From Bradyrhizobium macuxiense (GTDB lineage Bacteria > Pseudomonadota > Alphaproteobacteria > Rhizobiales > Xanthobacteraceae): a DNA stretch of 64,000 nucleotides. Below are positions 14,827-23,785 of this stretch, piece after piece (position 1 is the first letter of the stretch; every line of letters starts with the position of its first letter). A program made the position numbers and the translations under genes. The notes beneath the pieces are model-generated. The model had not been told where the DNA came from, made no database searches, and saw nothing but the letters and a program-made list of their open reading frames with translations. The stretch is from NCBI RefSeq assembly GCF_001542415.1, contig NZ_LNCU01000115.1:104124-168123 (forward strand), written 5' to 3'.

Positions 14827-17088
14827 ATGGGAAAACGTCAGACACCGCCGGAAGAGCCAAAGCCGGCCGAAATCCATGAGGTGCCGCTGCGTGATGCGCT
14901 TGAGGAGCGCTATCTCGCCTATGCGCTCTCGACCATCATGCATCGCGCGCTGCCGGATGCCCGCGACGGCCTGAAGCCGGTGCATCGGCGCATCCTTTAC
15001 GGCATGCGGCTGTTGCGACTCGACCCCGGCACCGCGTTCAAGAAGTCGGCCAAGATCGTTGGCGACGTGATGGGTTCATTCCATCCGCATGGCGACCAGG
15101 CGATCTATGACGCCATGGTGCGGCTCGCGCAGGACTTCTCCTCGCGCTACCCACTGGTCGACGGCCAGGGCAACTTCGGCAATATCGACGGCGATAATCC
15201 GGCCGCGTACCGCTACACCGAAGCGCGCATGACCGAGGTCGCGCGGCTGTTGCTCGATGGCATCGACGAGGACGGTGTCGAGTTCCGCGCCAATTATGAC
15301 GGCCAGTCGAAAGAGCCGGTGGTGCTGCCGGGCGGCTTCCCGAACCTGCTCGCCAACGGCGCGCAGGGCATCGCGGTCGGCATGGCGACGTCGATCCCGC
15401 CGCACAACGTGGCCGAGCTCTGTGACGCCGCGCTGCATCTGATCGACAAGCCCGACGCCAAATCGAAGGCGCTGTTGAGATGGGTTAAGGGCCCGGACTT
15501 CCCGACCGGCGGCATCGTCGTCGATTCCAAGGAAGCGATCATCGAGGCTTACACGACGGGCCGCGGCTCGTTCCGCACCCGTGCGCGCTGGTCGGTGGAA
15601 GAGGGCGCCCGCGGCACCTGGGTGGTCGTCGTCACCGAAATCCCGTGGCTGGTGCAGAAGTCGCGCCTGCACGAGAAGATCGTCGAGCTGCTGGAGCAGA
15701 AGAAGCTGCCGCTGGTCGGCGACGTCCGTGATGAATCGGCGGAAGACATCCGCTTCGTCATCGAGCCGAAGTCGCGCACCGTCGATCCTGCCTTGATGAT
15801 GGAGTCGCTGTTCCGGCTGACCGAGCTGGAAAGCAGGATCTCGCTGAACCTCAACGTGCTGGTCAAGGGCCGCATCCCGAAGGTGGTCGGCCTTGCCGAG
15901 TGCTTGCGCGAATGGCTCGACCATCTGCGCGACGTGTTGATCCGCCGCTCCAACTTCCGCAAGGGCGAGATCGAGCACCGGCTGGAAATCCTAGGCGGAC
16001 AACTGATCGCCTATCTGAACCTCGACAAGGTGATCAAGATCATTCGCACCGAGGACGAGCCCAAGCCGGTGCTGATCAAGACGTTCAAGCTCACCGAGAT
16101 CCAGGCCGAGGCCATCCTCAACATGCGGCTGCGCAATCTGCGCAGGCTCGAGGAAATGGAGATCCGCAACGAGGACAAGGAGCTGCGCAAGGAGCTGAAG
16201 GGCATCGAGGGACTACTCGGGTCGGAAGCGCAACAATGGGCCAAGGTCGGCGAGCAGGTCACCAAGGTCCGCGATATCTTCGGGCCGAAGACGCCGCTCG
16301 GCAAGCGTCGCACCACCTTCGCCGATGCGCCCGAGCACGATCTCGCCGCCATCGAGGAGGCCTTCGTCGAGCGCGAGCCGTGCACCATCGTGGTCTCCGA
16401 GAAGGGCTGGGTGCGGACGCTGAAGGGCCACGTCGAGGATCTCTCGGGGCTCGCCTTCAAGACCGACGACAAGCTCGAGCACTCGTTCTTTGCCGAGACG
16501 ACGTCGAAGCTGTTGCTGTTCGCCACCAACGGCAAGTTCTACTCGCTCGACGTCGCCAAGCTGCCGGGCGGCCGCGGCCATGGCGAGCCGATCCGCATGT
16601 TCATCGAACTCGAGCAGGATGCCGCGATCGTCGCGCTGTTCGTCAACAAGGGCGAGCGCAAGTTCCTGATCGCGAGCAGTGAAGGCCAAGGCTTCATCGT
16701 CAAGGAAGAGGACTGCGTCGGCAACACCCGCAAGGGCAAGCAGGTGCTCAATGTGGAGATGCCGAACGAGGCCCGCGCGATCGCGACCGTCACCGGCGAT
16801 ACTGTTGCCGTGATCGGCACCAACCACAAGATGGTGCTCTTCGGCCTCGATCAGGTGCCGGAAATGGCGCGCGGCCGCGGTGTGCGGTTGCAGAAATACA
16901 CCAGCGCGTCGCTGTCCGACGTCGCGGTGTTCGATGCCAAGGCCGGCCTGACCTGGAAGGACTCCGCCGGCCGCGAGCACAGCATGACCATGAAGGAACT
17001 GGCCGATTGGCGCGGCAACCGTGCCGATGCCGGTCGGCTGGCCCACGGCCTGCCGAAGTCGAACAAGTTCAGTCGCGGCGTGGAGTAG
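14827..17088 (+). CDS. parC: DNA topoisomerase IV subunit A
   Basis: The cleavage subunit of topoisomerase IV, which decatenates daughter chromosomes together with ParE. The 753-aa product has the N-terminal gate motif YLAYALSTIMHRALPDARDG, the winged-helix region GDVMGSFHPHGDQAIYDAMV, and the active-site tyrosine Tyr130 in AAYRYTEARM. The C-terminal third is the DNA-wrapping beta-pinwheel domain. Its length and the shortened C-domain favour ParC over GyrA. The residue matching E. coli ParC Ser80 is Gln91 here (HPHGDQAIYD). parE is not in the window. Confidence 0.95.
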   Translation: MGKRQTPPEEPKPAEIHEVPLRDALEERYLAYALSTIMHRALPDARDGLKPVHRRILYGMRLLRLDPGTAFKKSAKIVGDVMGSFHPHGDQAIYDAMVRLAQDFSSRYPLVDGQGNFGNIDGDNPAAYRYTEARMTEVARLLLDGIDEDGVEFRANYDGQSKEPVVLPGGFPNLLANGAQGIAVGMATSIPPHNVAELCDAALHLIDKPDAKSKALLRWVKGPDFPTGGIVVDSKEAIIEAYTTGRGSFRTRARWSVEEGARGTWVVVVTEIPWLVQKSRLHEKIVELLEQKKLPLVGDVRDESAEDIRFVIEPKSRTVDPALMMESLFRLTELESRISLNLNVLVKGRIPKVVGLAECLREWLDHLRDVLIRRSNFRKGEIEHRLEILGGQLIAYLNLDKVIKIIRTEDEPKPVLIKTFKLTEIQAEAILNMRLRNLRRLEEMEIRNEDKELRKELKGIEGLLGSEAQQWAKVGEQVTKVRDIFGPKTPLGKRRTTFADAPEHDLAAIEEAFVEREPCTIVVSEKGWVRTLKGHVEDLSGLAFKTDDKLEHSFFAETTSKLLLFATNGKFYSLDVAKLPGGRGHGEPIRMFIELEQDAAIVALFVNKGERKFLIASSEGQGFIVKEEDCVGNTRKGKQVLNVEMPNEARAIATVTGDTVAVIGTNHKMVLFGLDQVPEMARGRGVRLQKYTSASLSDVAVFDAKAGLTWKDSAGREHSMTMKELADWRGNRADAGRLAHGLPKSNKFSRGVE

Positions 17089-17189
17089 GCCAGGTCCGTA
17101 GCCCCGGGGGGGCGGTGTGATAGTATCCGTATTTCACCGCGCCTATAACCATCGCCGAGGACATTCAGCAGGCGACGGTTGCCGTGCCA

Positions 17190-18143
17190 ATGGCGCACCA
17201 CCATCATCACGACCATGACCACGACGGTCATTCCTATGGGCATTCTCATGGCCACGTCGGGCACAGCCACGCGCCCGACGGTTTCGGCACGGCGTTCGCG
17301 ATCGGCGCGTCGCTGAACACGGCGTTCGTCGTCGCCGAACTGATCTTCGGCTACAGCGCCAACTCGCTCGCACTGGTCTCCGACGCCGTTCACAATTTCT
17401 CCGACGTGATCGCCTTGCTGTTGGCCTGGGCCGGCGCGTGGCTGGCGGGCAAGCGGCCCACCGATACCCACACCTACGGCTATCGCCGCGCCTCGATCCT
17501 GGCCGCGCTGATCAATGCCGGACTGCTGCTGATCGCGGTCGGCGGCATCGCGGTCGAGGCGATCAACCGCTTGCGCGAGCCGGCCGAGGTGGCGAGCTGG
17601 ACCGTGGTCTGGGTTGCGGCGCTCGGCATCCTCATCAATGGCGGCACGGCGCTGCTGTTCATGCGCGGCCGTGACACCGACCTTAACGTCCGCGGCGCCT
17701 ATCTGCACATGGCGGCGGATGCCGGCGTCTCGCTCGGAGTCGTCGTCGCAGCACTACTGATCATGGCGACCGGCTGGCAATGGCTCGATCCCGCGATCAG
17801 CCTCATCATCGCCGTCGTCGTGCTGGTGAGCGGCTGGGAGCTGGCGCGCGACAGCGTCAACCTGGCGCTCGACGCGGTGCCGAAGGGCATCGATTTCAAG
17901 GTGGTGAGGGACTATCTGCTGACGGTCGAGGGCGTCACCGAGGTTCACGATCTGCACATCTGGGCGATGAGCACGAGCGAGACCGCGCTGACCGCGCACC
18001 TTGTCTGCCCCGGCGGCCATGACGACGCCTTCCTGCATCACGTCTGCGCCGAGCTCTCGCACCGCTTCAGCATCCACCACGCGACGCTGCAGGTCGAGAT
18101 CAGCAGCGAGACCTGCAAGCTGGCGCCTGCGGAGCTGGTGTAG
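17190..18143 (+). CDS. Cation diffusion facilitator (Zn/Co/Cd exporter)
   Basis: A CDF antiporter that exports divalent metal, most likely zinc, in exchange for protons. The 317-aa protein starts with a His/Asp-rich tail (HHHHHDHDHDGHSYGHSHGH and further His), a likely metal sensor or buffer. About six membrane segments follow. The transport-site residues are seen in SLALVSDAVHNFSDV and in HMAADAGVSLGVV, and the C-terminal cytoplasmic domain includes VHDLHIWAMS. I chose the ATG at 17190; an upstream GTG at 17184 would add two residues. No regulator gene is adjacent. Confidence 0.93.
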   Translation: MAHHHHHDHDHDGHSYGHSHGHVGHSHAPDGFGTAFAIGASLNTAFVVAELIFGYSANSLALVSDAVHNFSDVIALLLAWAGAWLAGKRPTDTHTYGYRRASILAALINAGLLLIAVGGIAVEAINRLREPAEVASWTVVWVAALGILINGGTALLFMRGRDTDLNVRGAYLHMAADAGVSLGVVVAALLIMATGWQWLDPAISLIIAVVVLVSGWELARDSVNLALDAVPKGIDFKVVRDYLLTVEGVTEVHDLHIWAMSTSETALTAHLVCPGGHDDAFLHHVCAELSHRFSIHHATLQVEISSETCKLAPAELV

Positions 18144-18170
18144 GGCGGCCGGCCGCGATGGCGTGACCGG

Positions 18171-18368
18171 CTATCCTTGCGGCGCGGAGGGTGCAGTCGT
18201 CGCCGGCGGCGAAGCGGGCGTGTGTTTCGGCTTCAGCGTTCCGGCGTAGAACGACAGGGTGAAGACCAGGATCAGGCAAACCAGGTAGACCGCATAGGAT
18301 TGCGGCGGCTTGATCGCCCATTGCACGAAGCGTTGGACCGGAGAGGTCGGGCCAGTGTCGTTGTCCAT
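18171..18368 (-). CDS. Small single-span membrane protein of unknown function
   Basis: A 65-aa ORF starting at the ATG at 18368 with a single hydrophobic helix (YAVYLVCLILVFTLSFYAG, residues about 25-43) and a Pro/Thr/Ala-rich C-terminus. An in-frame upstream ATG at 18485 would add 39 low-quality residues. It is convergent with the CDF gene and divergent from the cyclase gene. Function unknown. Confidence 0.55.
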   Translation of the reverse strand: MDNDTGPTSPVQRFVQWAIKPPQSYAVYLVCLILVFTLSFYAGTLKPKHTPASPPATTAPSAPQG

Positions 18369-18567
18369 GGCGTTTTGTGCGCGAAAGCTGACCCAAAGGG
18401 AAGCGCAATCCGCCGTCCCTCGGCGGGGTGGCATTGCATGGAAAACGTCAGCCGCTGGGTTGCATTGTCGGATTGGGATTCGCATCTGTGAGGGACCCGT
18501 CCACGGCCCTCAGCCTAGCGCGGACACGAGCCTTTCTCCCGCACCAATTGCCCGGCATAATCCATCC

Positions 18568-19824
18568 ATGGAACCGACGTCCCGTTTGCACTTGACGAAT
18601 TGGCTGGTCCGCCAGGGCCTGACGGGCTTGCCCGAAAATGACCTGCTGCGCGGCTTTTGCGAACGCTGCCGGTCGGCGGGCATGCCGCTGTCGCGGGCGA
18701 TCGTCTTCATCGATACGCTGCATCCGATCTTCGAGGGGCGCGGCTTCCGCTGGAACGACGGCGAGAGCAACGAGGCTGACATCTTCGAATACGGCCCGAC
18801 GAGCACGGGCGAGGCCAGCCAGAACTGGCGGCGGTCGGCCTTCTATCACATGCTCGAAAACGGCCACGACGAGATGGTGATCGATCTCGCCGACGCCTCG
18901 CACGATTTCTCGATGATCGGCGAGCTCGCGGAGAAGGGGCACAAGCATTTCGCCGCCTTCGTCCATCGCTTCGGCGAGGCGGGCACGATCGGGGAGATGG
19001 ACTGCTTCTATTCCTACTACACGACGCGTCATTCGAACGGGTTCGACGAGAACCACATGGCCGCGCTGCGCGACCTGGTGCCGGTGCTCGGGCTTGCGAT
19101 CAAATCGGCCGCGCAGGTCGAGATCGCACGTACGCTCGGGCGGGTCTATCTTGGACGTGAGACGGCGGAGCAGGTGCTGCGCGGGCGGATGCAGCGCGGC
19201 GTCACCGAGAAGATCAAGGCCGTGTTGTGGTACTCCGACGTGCGCGGCTCGACTGCGATCAGCGAGCGCATCGGCCCGGACGAGATCATTCCGTTCCTCA
19301 ACGACTACGCGCAGGCTTCGATCGACGCGATCCATGACGCCGGCGGCGAGGTGCTCAAGCTGATCGGCGACGGCGTGCTGGCGATGTTCACGAACGAGAA
19401 CATGGCGGGCGCGAAGCGGGCGTCGCTGCGGGCCGAGCACACATTCCGCAGCAACCTGGATGCGCTGAACGTGCGTCGTGCCTCGGAAGGCCGGCCGACC
19501 ACCTCGGCCTATGTCGGCCTCCATGTCGGCGAGGTGCTCTACGGCAATATCGGCAGCGAGGACCGGCTGGATTTCACGGTGGTCGGACCCGCGGTCAATG
19601 AGGTCAGCCGGATTGCCTCGATGTGCGCCTCGGTCGACCGGGAATTGCTGACGTCGACGGCCTTCCGCAGTGGTCTCGACGCGGCCGGCCGCAACTATCT
19701 CGTCTCCACCGGCCGCTTCGTGCTGCGCGGGATCGGCCACGCGCAGGATCTCTATACGCTGGATCCCGCCGTTGCCGCCGACGAGGTGGTCGGCGGCAAG
19801 TACGAGCGGTACCTCGCGAGCTAG
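18568..19824 (+). CDS. Class III adenylate/guanylate cyclase
   Basis: Predicted to make a cyclic nucleotide from ATP or GTP. From the ATG at 18568 the product is 418 aa. Residues 1-185 form a soluble N-terminal region of unknown type; its FYSYYTTRHSNGF stretch recalls sensor-like cyclase N-domains. Residues 215-385 are the catalytic domain. The two metal-binding aspartates are present (Asp224 in WYSDVRGSTA, Asp268 in KLIGDGVLAMF), as is the late motif DFTVVGPAVNEVSRI with the Asn and Arg of the transition-state site. No transmembrane helix is evident. Nucleotide specificity cannot be read with confidence. Confidence 0.9.
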   Translation: MEPTSRLHLTNWLVRQGLTGLPENDLLRGFCERCRSAGMPLSRAIVFIDTLHPIFEGRGFRWNDGESNEADIFEYGPTSTGEASQNWRRSAFYHMLENGHDEMVIDLADASHDFSMIGELAEKGHKHFAAFVHRFGEAGTIGEMDCFYSYYTTRHSNGFDENHMAALRDLVPVLGLAIKSAAQVEIARTLGRVYLGRETAEQVLRGRMQRGVTEKIKAVLWYSDVRGSTAISERIGPDEIIPFLNDYAQASIDAIHDAGGEVLKLIGDGVLAMFTNENMAGAKRASLRAEHTFRSNLDALNVRRASEGRPTTSAYVGLHVGEVLYGNIGSEDRLDFTVVGPAVNEVSRIASMCASVDRELLTSTAFRSGLDAAGRNYLVSTGRFVLRGIGHAQDLYTLDPAVAADEVVGGKYERYLAS

Positions 19825-19844
19825 GCTCTCTCATCGTCATTCTC

Positions 19845-19961
19845 CGTCATTGCGAGGAGCTCGCGACAAAATTGCAGAGCAATTTTGCGCTGAAGCGACG
19901 AAGCAATCCATGGTCCCGCATATGCGGAGCGACGGATTGCTTTGCTTCGCTCGCAATGACG
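19845..19961. repeat. Intergenic palindromic repeat (cgtcattgcgag type)
   Basis: The ends are inverted copies (cgtcattgcgag near 19845 and ctcgcaatgacg near 19961). Inside are nested hairpins, including caaaattgcagagcaattttg at about 19864-19884 and the pair gaagcaatcca/ggattgctttgc. It fills the gap between the convergent cyclase and MFS genes. Such elements are common in Bradyrhizobium genomes. Confidence 0.8.
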
Positions 19962-19973
19962 CAAAGTGCGGCG

Positions 19974-21215
19974 CTAGCACCGCGCGGGCTCGCCGACCAT
20001 GTCGGGCTGCCGCGTCAGCGATACCGCGGGCGACATCAGGATCACCAGCGCCTGCGCGGCGAAGATCGCGACCGCGAGGTACAGGCAGGCTTCGGCACCG
20101 TAGAGACCGCCGACGATGGCGCCGAGCGCGGAGCCGAGCGGGCGAGCGCCGTAGCTCATGATGTTGATCGCCGAGACCCGGCCGAGCAGCGAAGGCGGTG
20201 TCACCGACTGCCGGAGTGTGGTGGTCGAGATCACCCACAGGATCGGGCCGACGCCGAGCAGGAAGTAGCTCAGGCCCGCGAGCAATGGTGTCGGAAACCA
20301 GGTCGTCAGCGCCATCACGGCGGCGGCGACGAAGCCGGTCACCGGGCCGAGTCCGATCACGATGCCGAACGCCAGCCGCTTCATCACGCGGGTCGCGAAC
20401 AGCGCGCCAACCACCATGCCCACGCCGTACATTGCGAGTGTCGTGCCGACACCGGTCGCGCTGAGGCCGAGATGGTGGACGGCATAGGGCACGAACACGG
20501 CGAGCAGCAGGAAGGAGGCGGTGTTGAAGATGAACTGCGTGATGAACACCGGGCGCAGCAGGGCGTGGTGCATCACGAAGGCGGCGCCTTCCTTGATGTC
20601 CTGCAACGGATGACGCCGCGGAGCGGGCGCACGCGCCGGCTCATAGAGGCCGGCGAGCAGCACGACCGCTATCGCCGACAGCGCCGCGGCGAAGCCGAAC
20701 GCGGGCGCGGCGCCGACCCAGCCGACCAGCACGCCGCCGAGCGCGGGGCCGCTGGCAAAGGCGACAGTGCGTGCCAGCTCGATGCGGGCATTCGCTGCCG
20801 GCAATTGCTGTGACGTCACCAGCGACGGCACCAGCGCGGGCGCGGCGACGCTGTAGGCGACAGTGCCGCAGACAGCGACGAATCCGAGGAAGGCGAGCAA
20901 CGGCAGGGTCAGGAAGCCCAGCCAGATCGACAGCAGGATGGTTGCAAGCGCGGCTGCCCGCAGTGCCTCGGAGCCTGCCATCACCCAGCGCCGCGATACG
21001 CGGTCGGCGAGCAGGCCAGCGGGAATTGCGAACAGGATGAAGGGCAGCGTCAGCGCGGTCTGCAGCAGCCCGGTCTGACCCTCGCCGACGCCGAGCAGCA
21101 GCACGGCGACGATCGGTGCAGCGGCGAGCGCAATCTGCTCGGCCGATTGTGCGGCAAGGTTGGACCAGGCCAGGCGATTGAACGTGGCTGGCAGGTGAGG
21201 CGTGTCGGCGGACAT
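19974..21215 (-). CDS. MFS transporter (MFS_3/EntS-like exporter)
   Basis: A major facilitator superfamily exporter of 413 aa starting at the ATG at 21215; in-frame sequence upstream of it contains no better start. About twelve membrane helices can be traced. The loop after TM2 has the MFS signature AGLLADRVSRRWVMAGSEA, and the second half has related sequence (GRVSAINIMSYGARPLGSA). This subfamily includes siderophore and drug exporters, but nothing nearby fixes the substrate. An AGGAAT site lies just upstream of the start on the minus strand. Confidence 0.87.
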   Translation of the reverse strand: MSADTPHLPATFNRLAWSNLAAQSAEQIALAAAPIVAVLLLGVGEGQTGLLQTALTLPFILFAIPAGLLADRVSRRWVMAGSEALRAAALATILLSIWLGFLTLPLLAFLGFVAVCGTVAYSVAAPALVPSLVTSQQLPAANARIELARTVAFASGPALGGVLVGWVGAAPAFGFAAALSAIAVVLLAGLYEPARAPAPRRHPLQDIKEGAAFVMHHALLRPVFITQFIFNTASFLLLAVFVPYAVHHLGLSATGVGTTLAMYGVGMVVGALFATRVMKRLAFGIVIGLGPVTGFVAAAVMALTTWFPTPLLAGLSYFLLGVGPILWVISTTTLRQSVTPPSLLGRVSAINIMSYGARPLGSALGAIVGGLYGAEACLYLAVAIFAAQALVILMSPAVSLTRQPDMVGEPARC

Positions 21216-21300
21216 GGCAGATTCCTGTAAGGATTTGATCTCTCCATAGTGTGTGATTGGAAGACGTCCGATCCCACCCGTTTCCCGACAACCCCAAAGC

Positions 21301-21333
21301 AAAGGCCCGCCGAGAGAATTCGGCGGGCCTTTC
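21301..21333 (-). terminator. Intrinsic terminator at the end of the flotillin operon
   Basis: A strong inverted repeat (aaaggcccgccga, loop, tcggcgggccttt) lies 28 bp past the flotillin stop codon, read on the minus strand, followed by gcttt. It also separates that operon from the MFS gene start at 21215. Confidence 0.8.
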
Positions 21334-21361
21334 GATGAGATGTCAGAGCCGACTCAGATCA

Positions 21362-23119
21362 TCACGGCGATTTGGGAGTGCTGGCGAGCTGGCCCGTGAT
21401 CGTTCCGACCAGCGGCGTCGTTGGAATGTCGTTGACGGTCGCAGGTGTCTCCGCCGCAACAACTTCGGCCTTTCGTTGCGCCAATGCACTGGTCAGGCTG
21501 GTCAGCGCGTCAGGTCCGGCCGGGAAACCCGCCTCGGAGAGGATCTTGTCGATCATCGGCTTGAATGCCGAGACCGATAGCAGTTGCGCGGCGAGCCCGT
21601 CGCCGAGCCCGAGACCGCCATTGCCGTTGGCATGCCCGTTGGCGCCGCGGCCGAGCATGCTGCCGGTATCGAAGATCCGGATGTCGGAAATCTTCTCTAT
21701 CGGCTTCACCGCCTCGGCGAGCGCATTCGGAATGACGTTGATGCGGGCGAGGTTGAGATCGTAGGCGATCATCTCCGCGCTCAATTTGTTGCGCGCCTCC
21801 GCCTTCAATGTCGCGACCTCGGCCTCGGCCTGGCCCAGCGCCTTGACGCCGGCGGCGCGGGTGGTGGCAGCGGCCGCGTCGGCCTTGGCGAGCACGTTGG
21901 TGGCCTCCGCCTTGTTGGCGGCGGCCTGACGTTCGGCCTCGGCCATCACCGTGATCGGCATCGCGTTGGTCTCCGCGACCTTGCGCGCCGCGATCACGTT
22001 GATGATCTTGTCGCGCTCGGCGACCTCGGTGGCGCGGGCGGTCGTGACCTTTTCTTCGGCCGCAATGGCAACCGCACGCGCCGTCTCTGCGATGGTCTGC
22101 GCTTCAGATTGCTCCTTGTTCTTGTTGGCGACGACGATCGCCGCTTCCTGCGCCACGATCTGGAGATCGCGCTCCATTTCGGTGGTGCGGCGCTTCACCG
22201 CGAGATCGGCCTCGATCTTGCGGGTGTCGCGGGCCTGGTTGGCCTCGGTCTGCTTGTTGGCGACCGCGAGCTCCTGCTGGATGCGATATTCGGCTTCGTT
22301 CTGCAGCGCGGTCTGTTCGACCTGTGCGGTCTGCGCCCGCATCGCGGCGGTCTTGTTGGCGATATCGCGCTGCTGGGCGAGTTCTGCCTCGCGCTTGGTG
22401 CTTTCGATCGTCAGCGTGGTCTGCCGCGCCGCCAGATCCTGCTGCGCGATATTGACTTCGGTGGTGCGGACGATCTGGTTACGCTCCTGCTCGCGCTCCT
22501 TGGTGATCCTGGTCAGCGTGGTCAGTCCGTGGGCGTCGAAGAAATTGCTGGGATTGAAGTGCTTGATGTCGCTCTGGTCGAGCTTGGTCAGCGACACAGA
22601 TTCGAGTTCGAGGCCGTTGTTCTGGATGTCGGCGCCGACCGCGTCCTGCACGGCCTTGACGAAGGTGGCGCGCTGCTCCTGCAATTCCTCGAGGTTCATG
22701 GTTGCGGCGACCGAGCGCAGGCCGTCCACGAATTTCGCCTCGACCAGCTCGCGCAGCTCCGCGGCATCGTTGGTGCGGTTGCCGAGCGTCTGCGCGGCGA
22801 GCGCGATCGACGAACTGTCGGGTTTGACGCGGAGATAGAACTCGGCGCCGATGTCGACGCGCATGCGGTCCTTGGTGATCAGCGAGTCGGGGCCGCCGCG
22901 GGCGACCTCGAGCCGCAGCGTCTTCAGGTTCACGGCCGCCGTCGAATGGAAGATCGGCAACACCAGCGAGCCGCCGTCGAGCACGACTTTCTGGCCGCCG
23001 AGCCCGGTGCGGACATAGGCTTCATCGCGCGTCGAACGCTTGTAGAGCTTTGCGAAGATAAGACCGATGACGAGGATGACGAGAACGCCAATGGCGACGG
23101 GTACAGCAAGTTCCCACAT
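21362..23119 (-). CDS. Flotillin family protein (YqiK-like)
   Basis: Flotillins are inner-membrane scaffold proteins that gather in ordered lipid microdomains and take part in membrane-stress responses. The 585-aa product has an N-terminal membrane helix (residues 4-24) and an SPFH/band-7 domain (about 30-210, including VRTGLGGQKVVLDGG). A long Ala/Glu/Gln/Lys-rich coiled coil follows (about 225-455). A Gly/Asn-rich loop (RGANGHANGNGGLGLGDG) precedes the C-terminal helices. It starts 3 bp after the upstream OB-fold gene, making it the last gene of a three-gene operon. E. coli pairs the same two families as yqiJ-yqiK. Confidence 0.92.
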   Translation of the reverse strand: MWELAVPVAIGVLVILVIGLIFAKLYKRSTRDEAYVRTGLGGQKVVLDGGSLVLPIFHSTAAVNLKTLRLEVARGGPDSLITKDRMRVDIGAEFYLRVKPDSSSIALAAQTLGNRTNDAAELRELVEAKFVDGLRSVAATMNLEELQEQRATFVKAVQDAVGADIQNNGLELESVSLTKLDQSDIKHFNPSNFFDAHGLTTLTRITKEREQERNQIVRTTEVNIAQQDLAARQTTLTIESTKREAELAQQRDIANKTAAMRAQTAQVEQTALQNEAEYRIQQELAVANKQTEANQARDTRKIEADLAVKRRTTEMERDLQIVAQEAAIVVANKNKEQSEAQTIAETARAVAIAAEEKVTTARATEVAERDKIINVIAARKVAETNAMPITVMAEAERQAAANKAEATNVLAKADAAAATTRAAGVKALGQAEAEVATLKAEARNKLSAEMIAYDLNLARINVIPNALAEAVKPIEKISDIRIFDTGSMLGRGANGHANGNGGLGLGDGLAAQLLSVSAFKPMIDKILSEAGFPAGPDALTSLTSALAQRKAEVVAAETPATVNDIPTTPLVGTITGQLASTPKSP

Positions 23120-23122
23120 GTG

Positions 23123-23785
23123 TTATGCCCTGTTGGAAGATTGTTGTTGTTCAATGAGGTCGGCGGGAGCGGCAATGGCGATGAAGCTTTTGGCGTCGCG
23201 ATCGACCAGCAGCACGCTGGCGCCGACCTGCAACGCCTCGGAATCAGGGCTGGCACGCGCCGATACAGTGTGCCAGTTGCCGAAGACATCCTTGAGACGG
23301 ACGCGGCCGGGCAGGCCCTGATCGAGCGGGCCGACCGCCACGGTCGCGACCTTGCCGACGAAGTCGCGATCATCGACCGCATAGCTCTCGTCGCGCGGGA
23401 TGATGCGGGCGAGGCCGCGGCTTGCGTTCCTGATCACGGGGATGCTGCCGAAGGCAGCCGCCACCGCGGCAAGCGAGACGGGGATGGCGGTGCCTACGGC
23501 ATGCGCCAGGCCCTGAAGCAGAAAGCCTCCGATCGAGAAGATGCCAAGTACCAGGATGATCAGAATCAGGAGGGGAAGCCGTCCGGCGTTGATCCAGAGA
23601 AACAGGCCACTGAGAGCGTTGTGGCTCTCGGCCTCGACCGCGAAGTCCTTGCCGATGAATTCGCTGATCGAAAGTCCGACCATGGTGGTCAGCAGCTCGA
23701 TGCCGCCAAGGGTCACCATGATCGCAGCCGCGACCGCGAAGGGCCGCACGTCGGGGGCGAGCAGGATGTCGCCAACTGCACTCAT
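23123..23785 (-). CDS. YqiJ-like membrane protein with C-terminal OB-fold (NfeD-like)
   Basis: A 220-aa inner-membrane protein. Hydrophobic segments lie at about 15-38, 66-88 and 92-115. A C-terminal beta-rich region follows (YAVDDRDFVGKVATVAVGP, then GASVLLVDRDAKSFIAIA), resembling the OB-fold of NfeD/YqiJ partners of flotillins. It overlaps the upstream PspA-like gene by 4 bp (ATGA) and is followed 3 bp later by flotillin, so the three are almost certainly cotranslated and their products probably work together at the membrane. Confidence 0.87.
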   Translation of the reverse strand: MSAVGDILLAPDVRPFAVAAAIMVTLGGIELLTTMVGLSISEFIGKDFAVEAESHNALSGLFLWINAGRLPLLILIILVLGIFSIGGFLLQGLAHAVGTAIPVSLAAVAAAFGSIPVIRNASRGLARIIPRDESYAVDDRDFVGKVATVAVGPLDQGLPGRVRLKDVFGNWHTVSARASPDSEALQVGASVLLVDRDAKSFIAIAAPADLIEQQQSSNRA

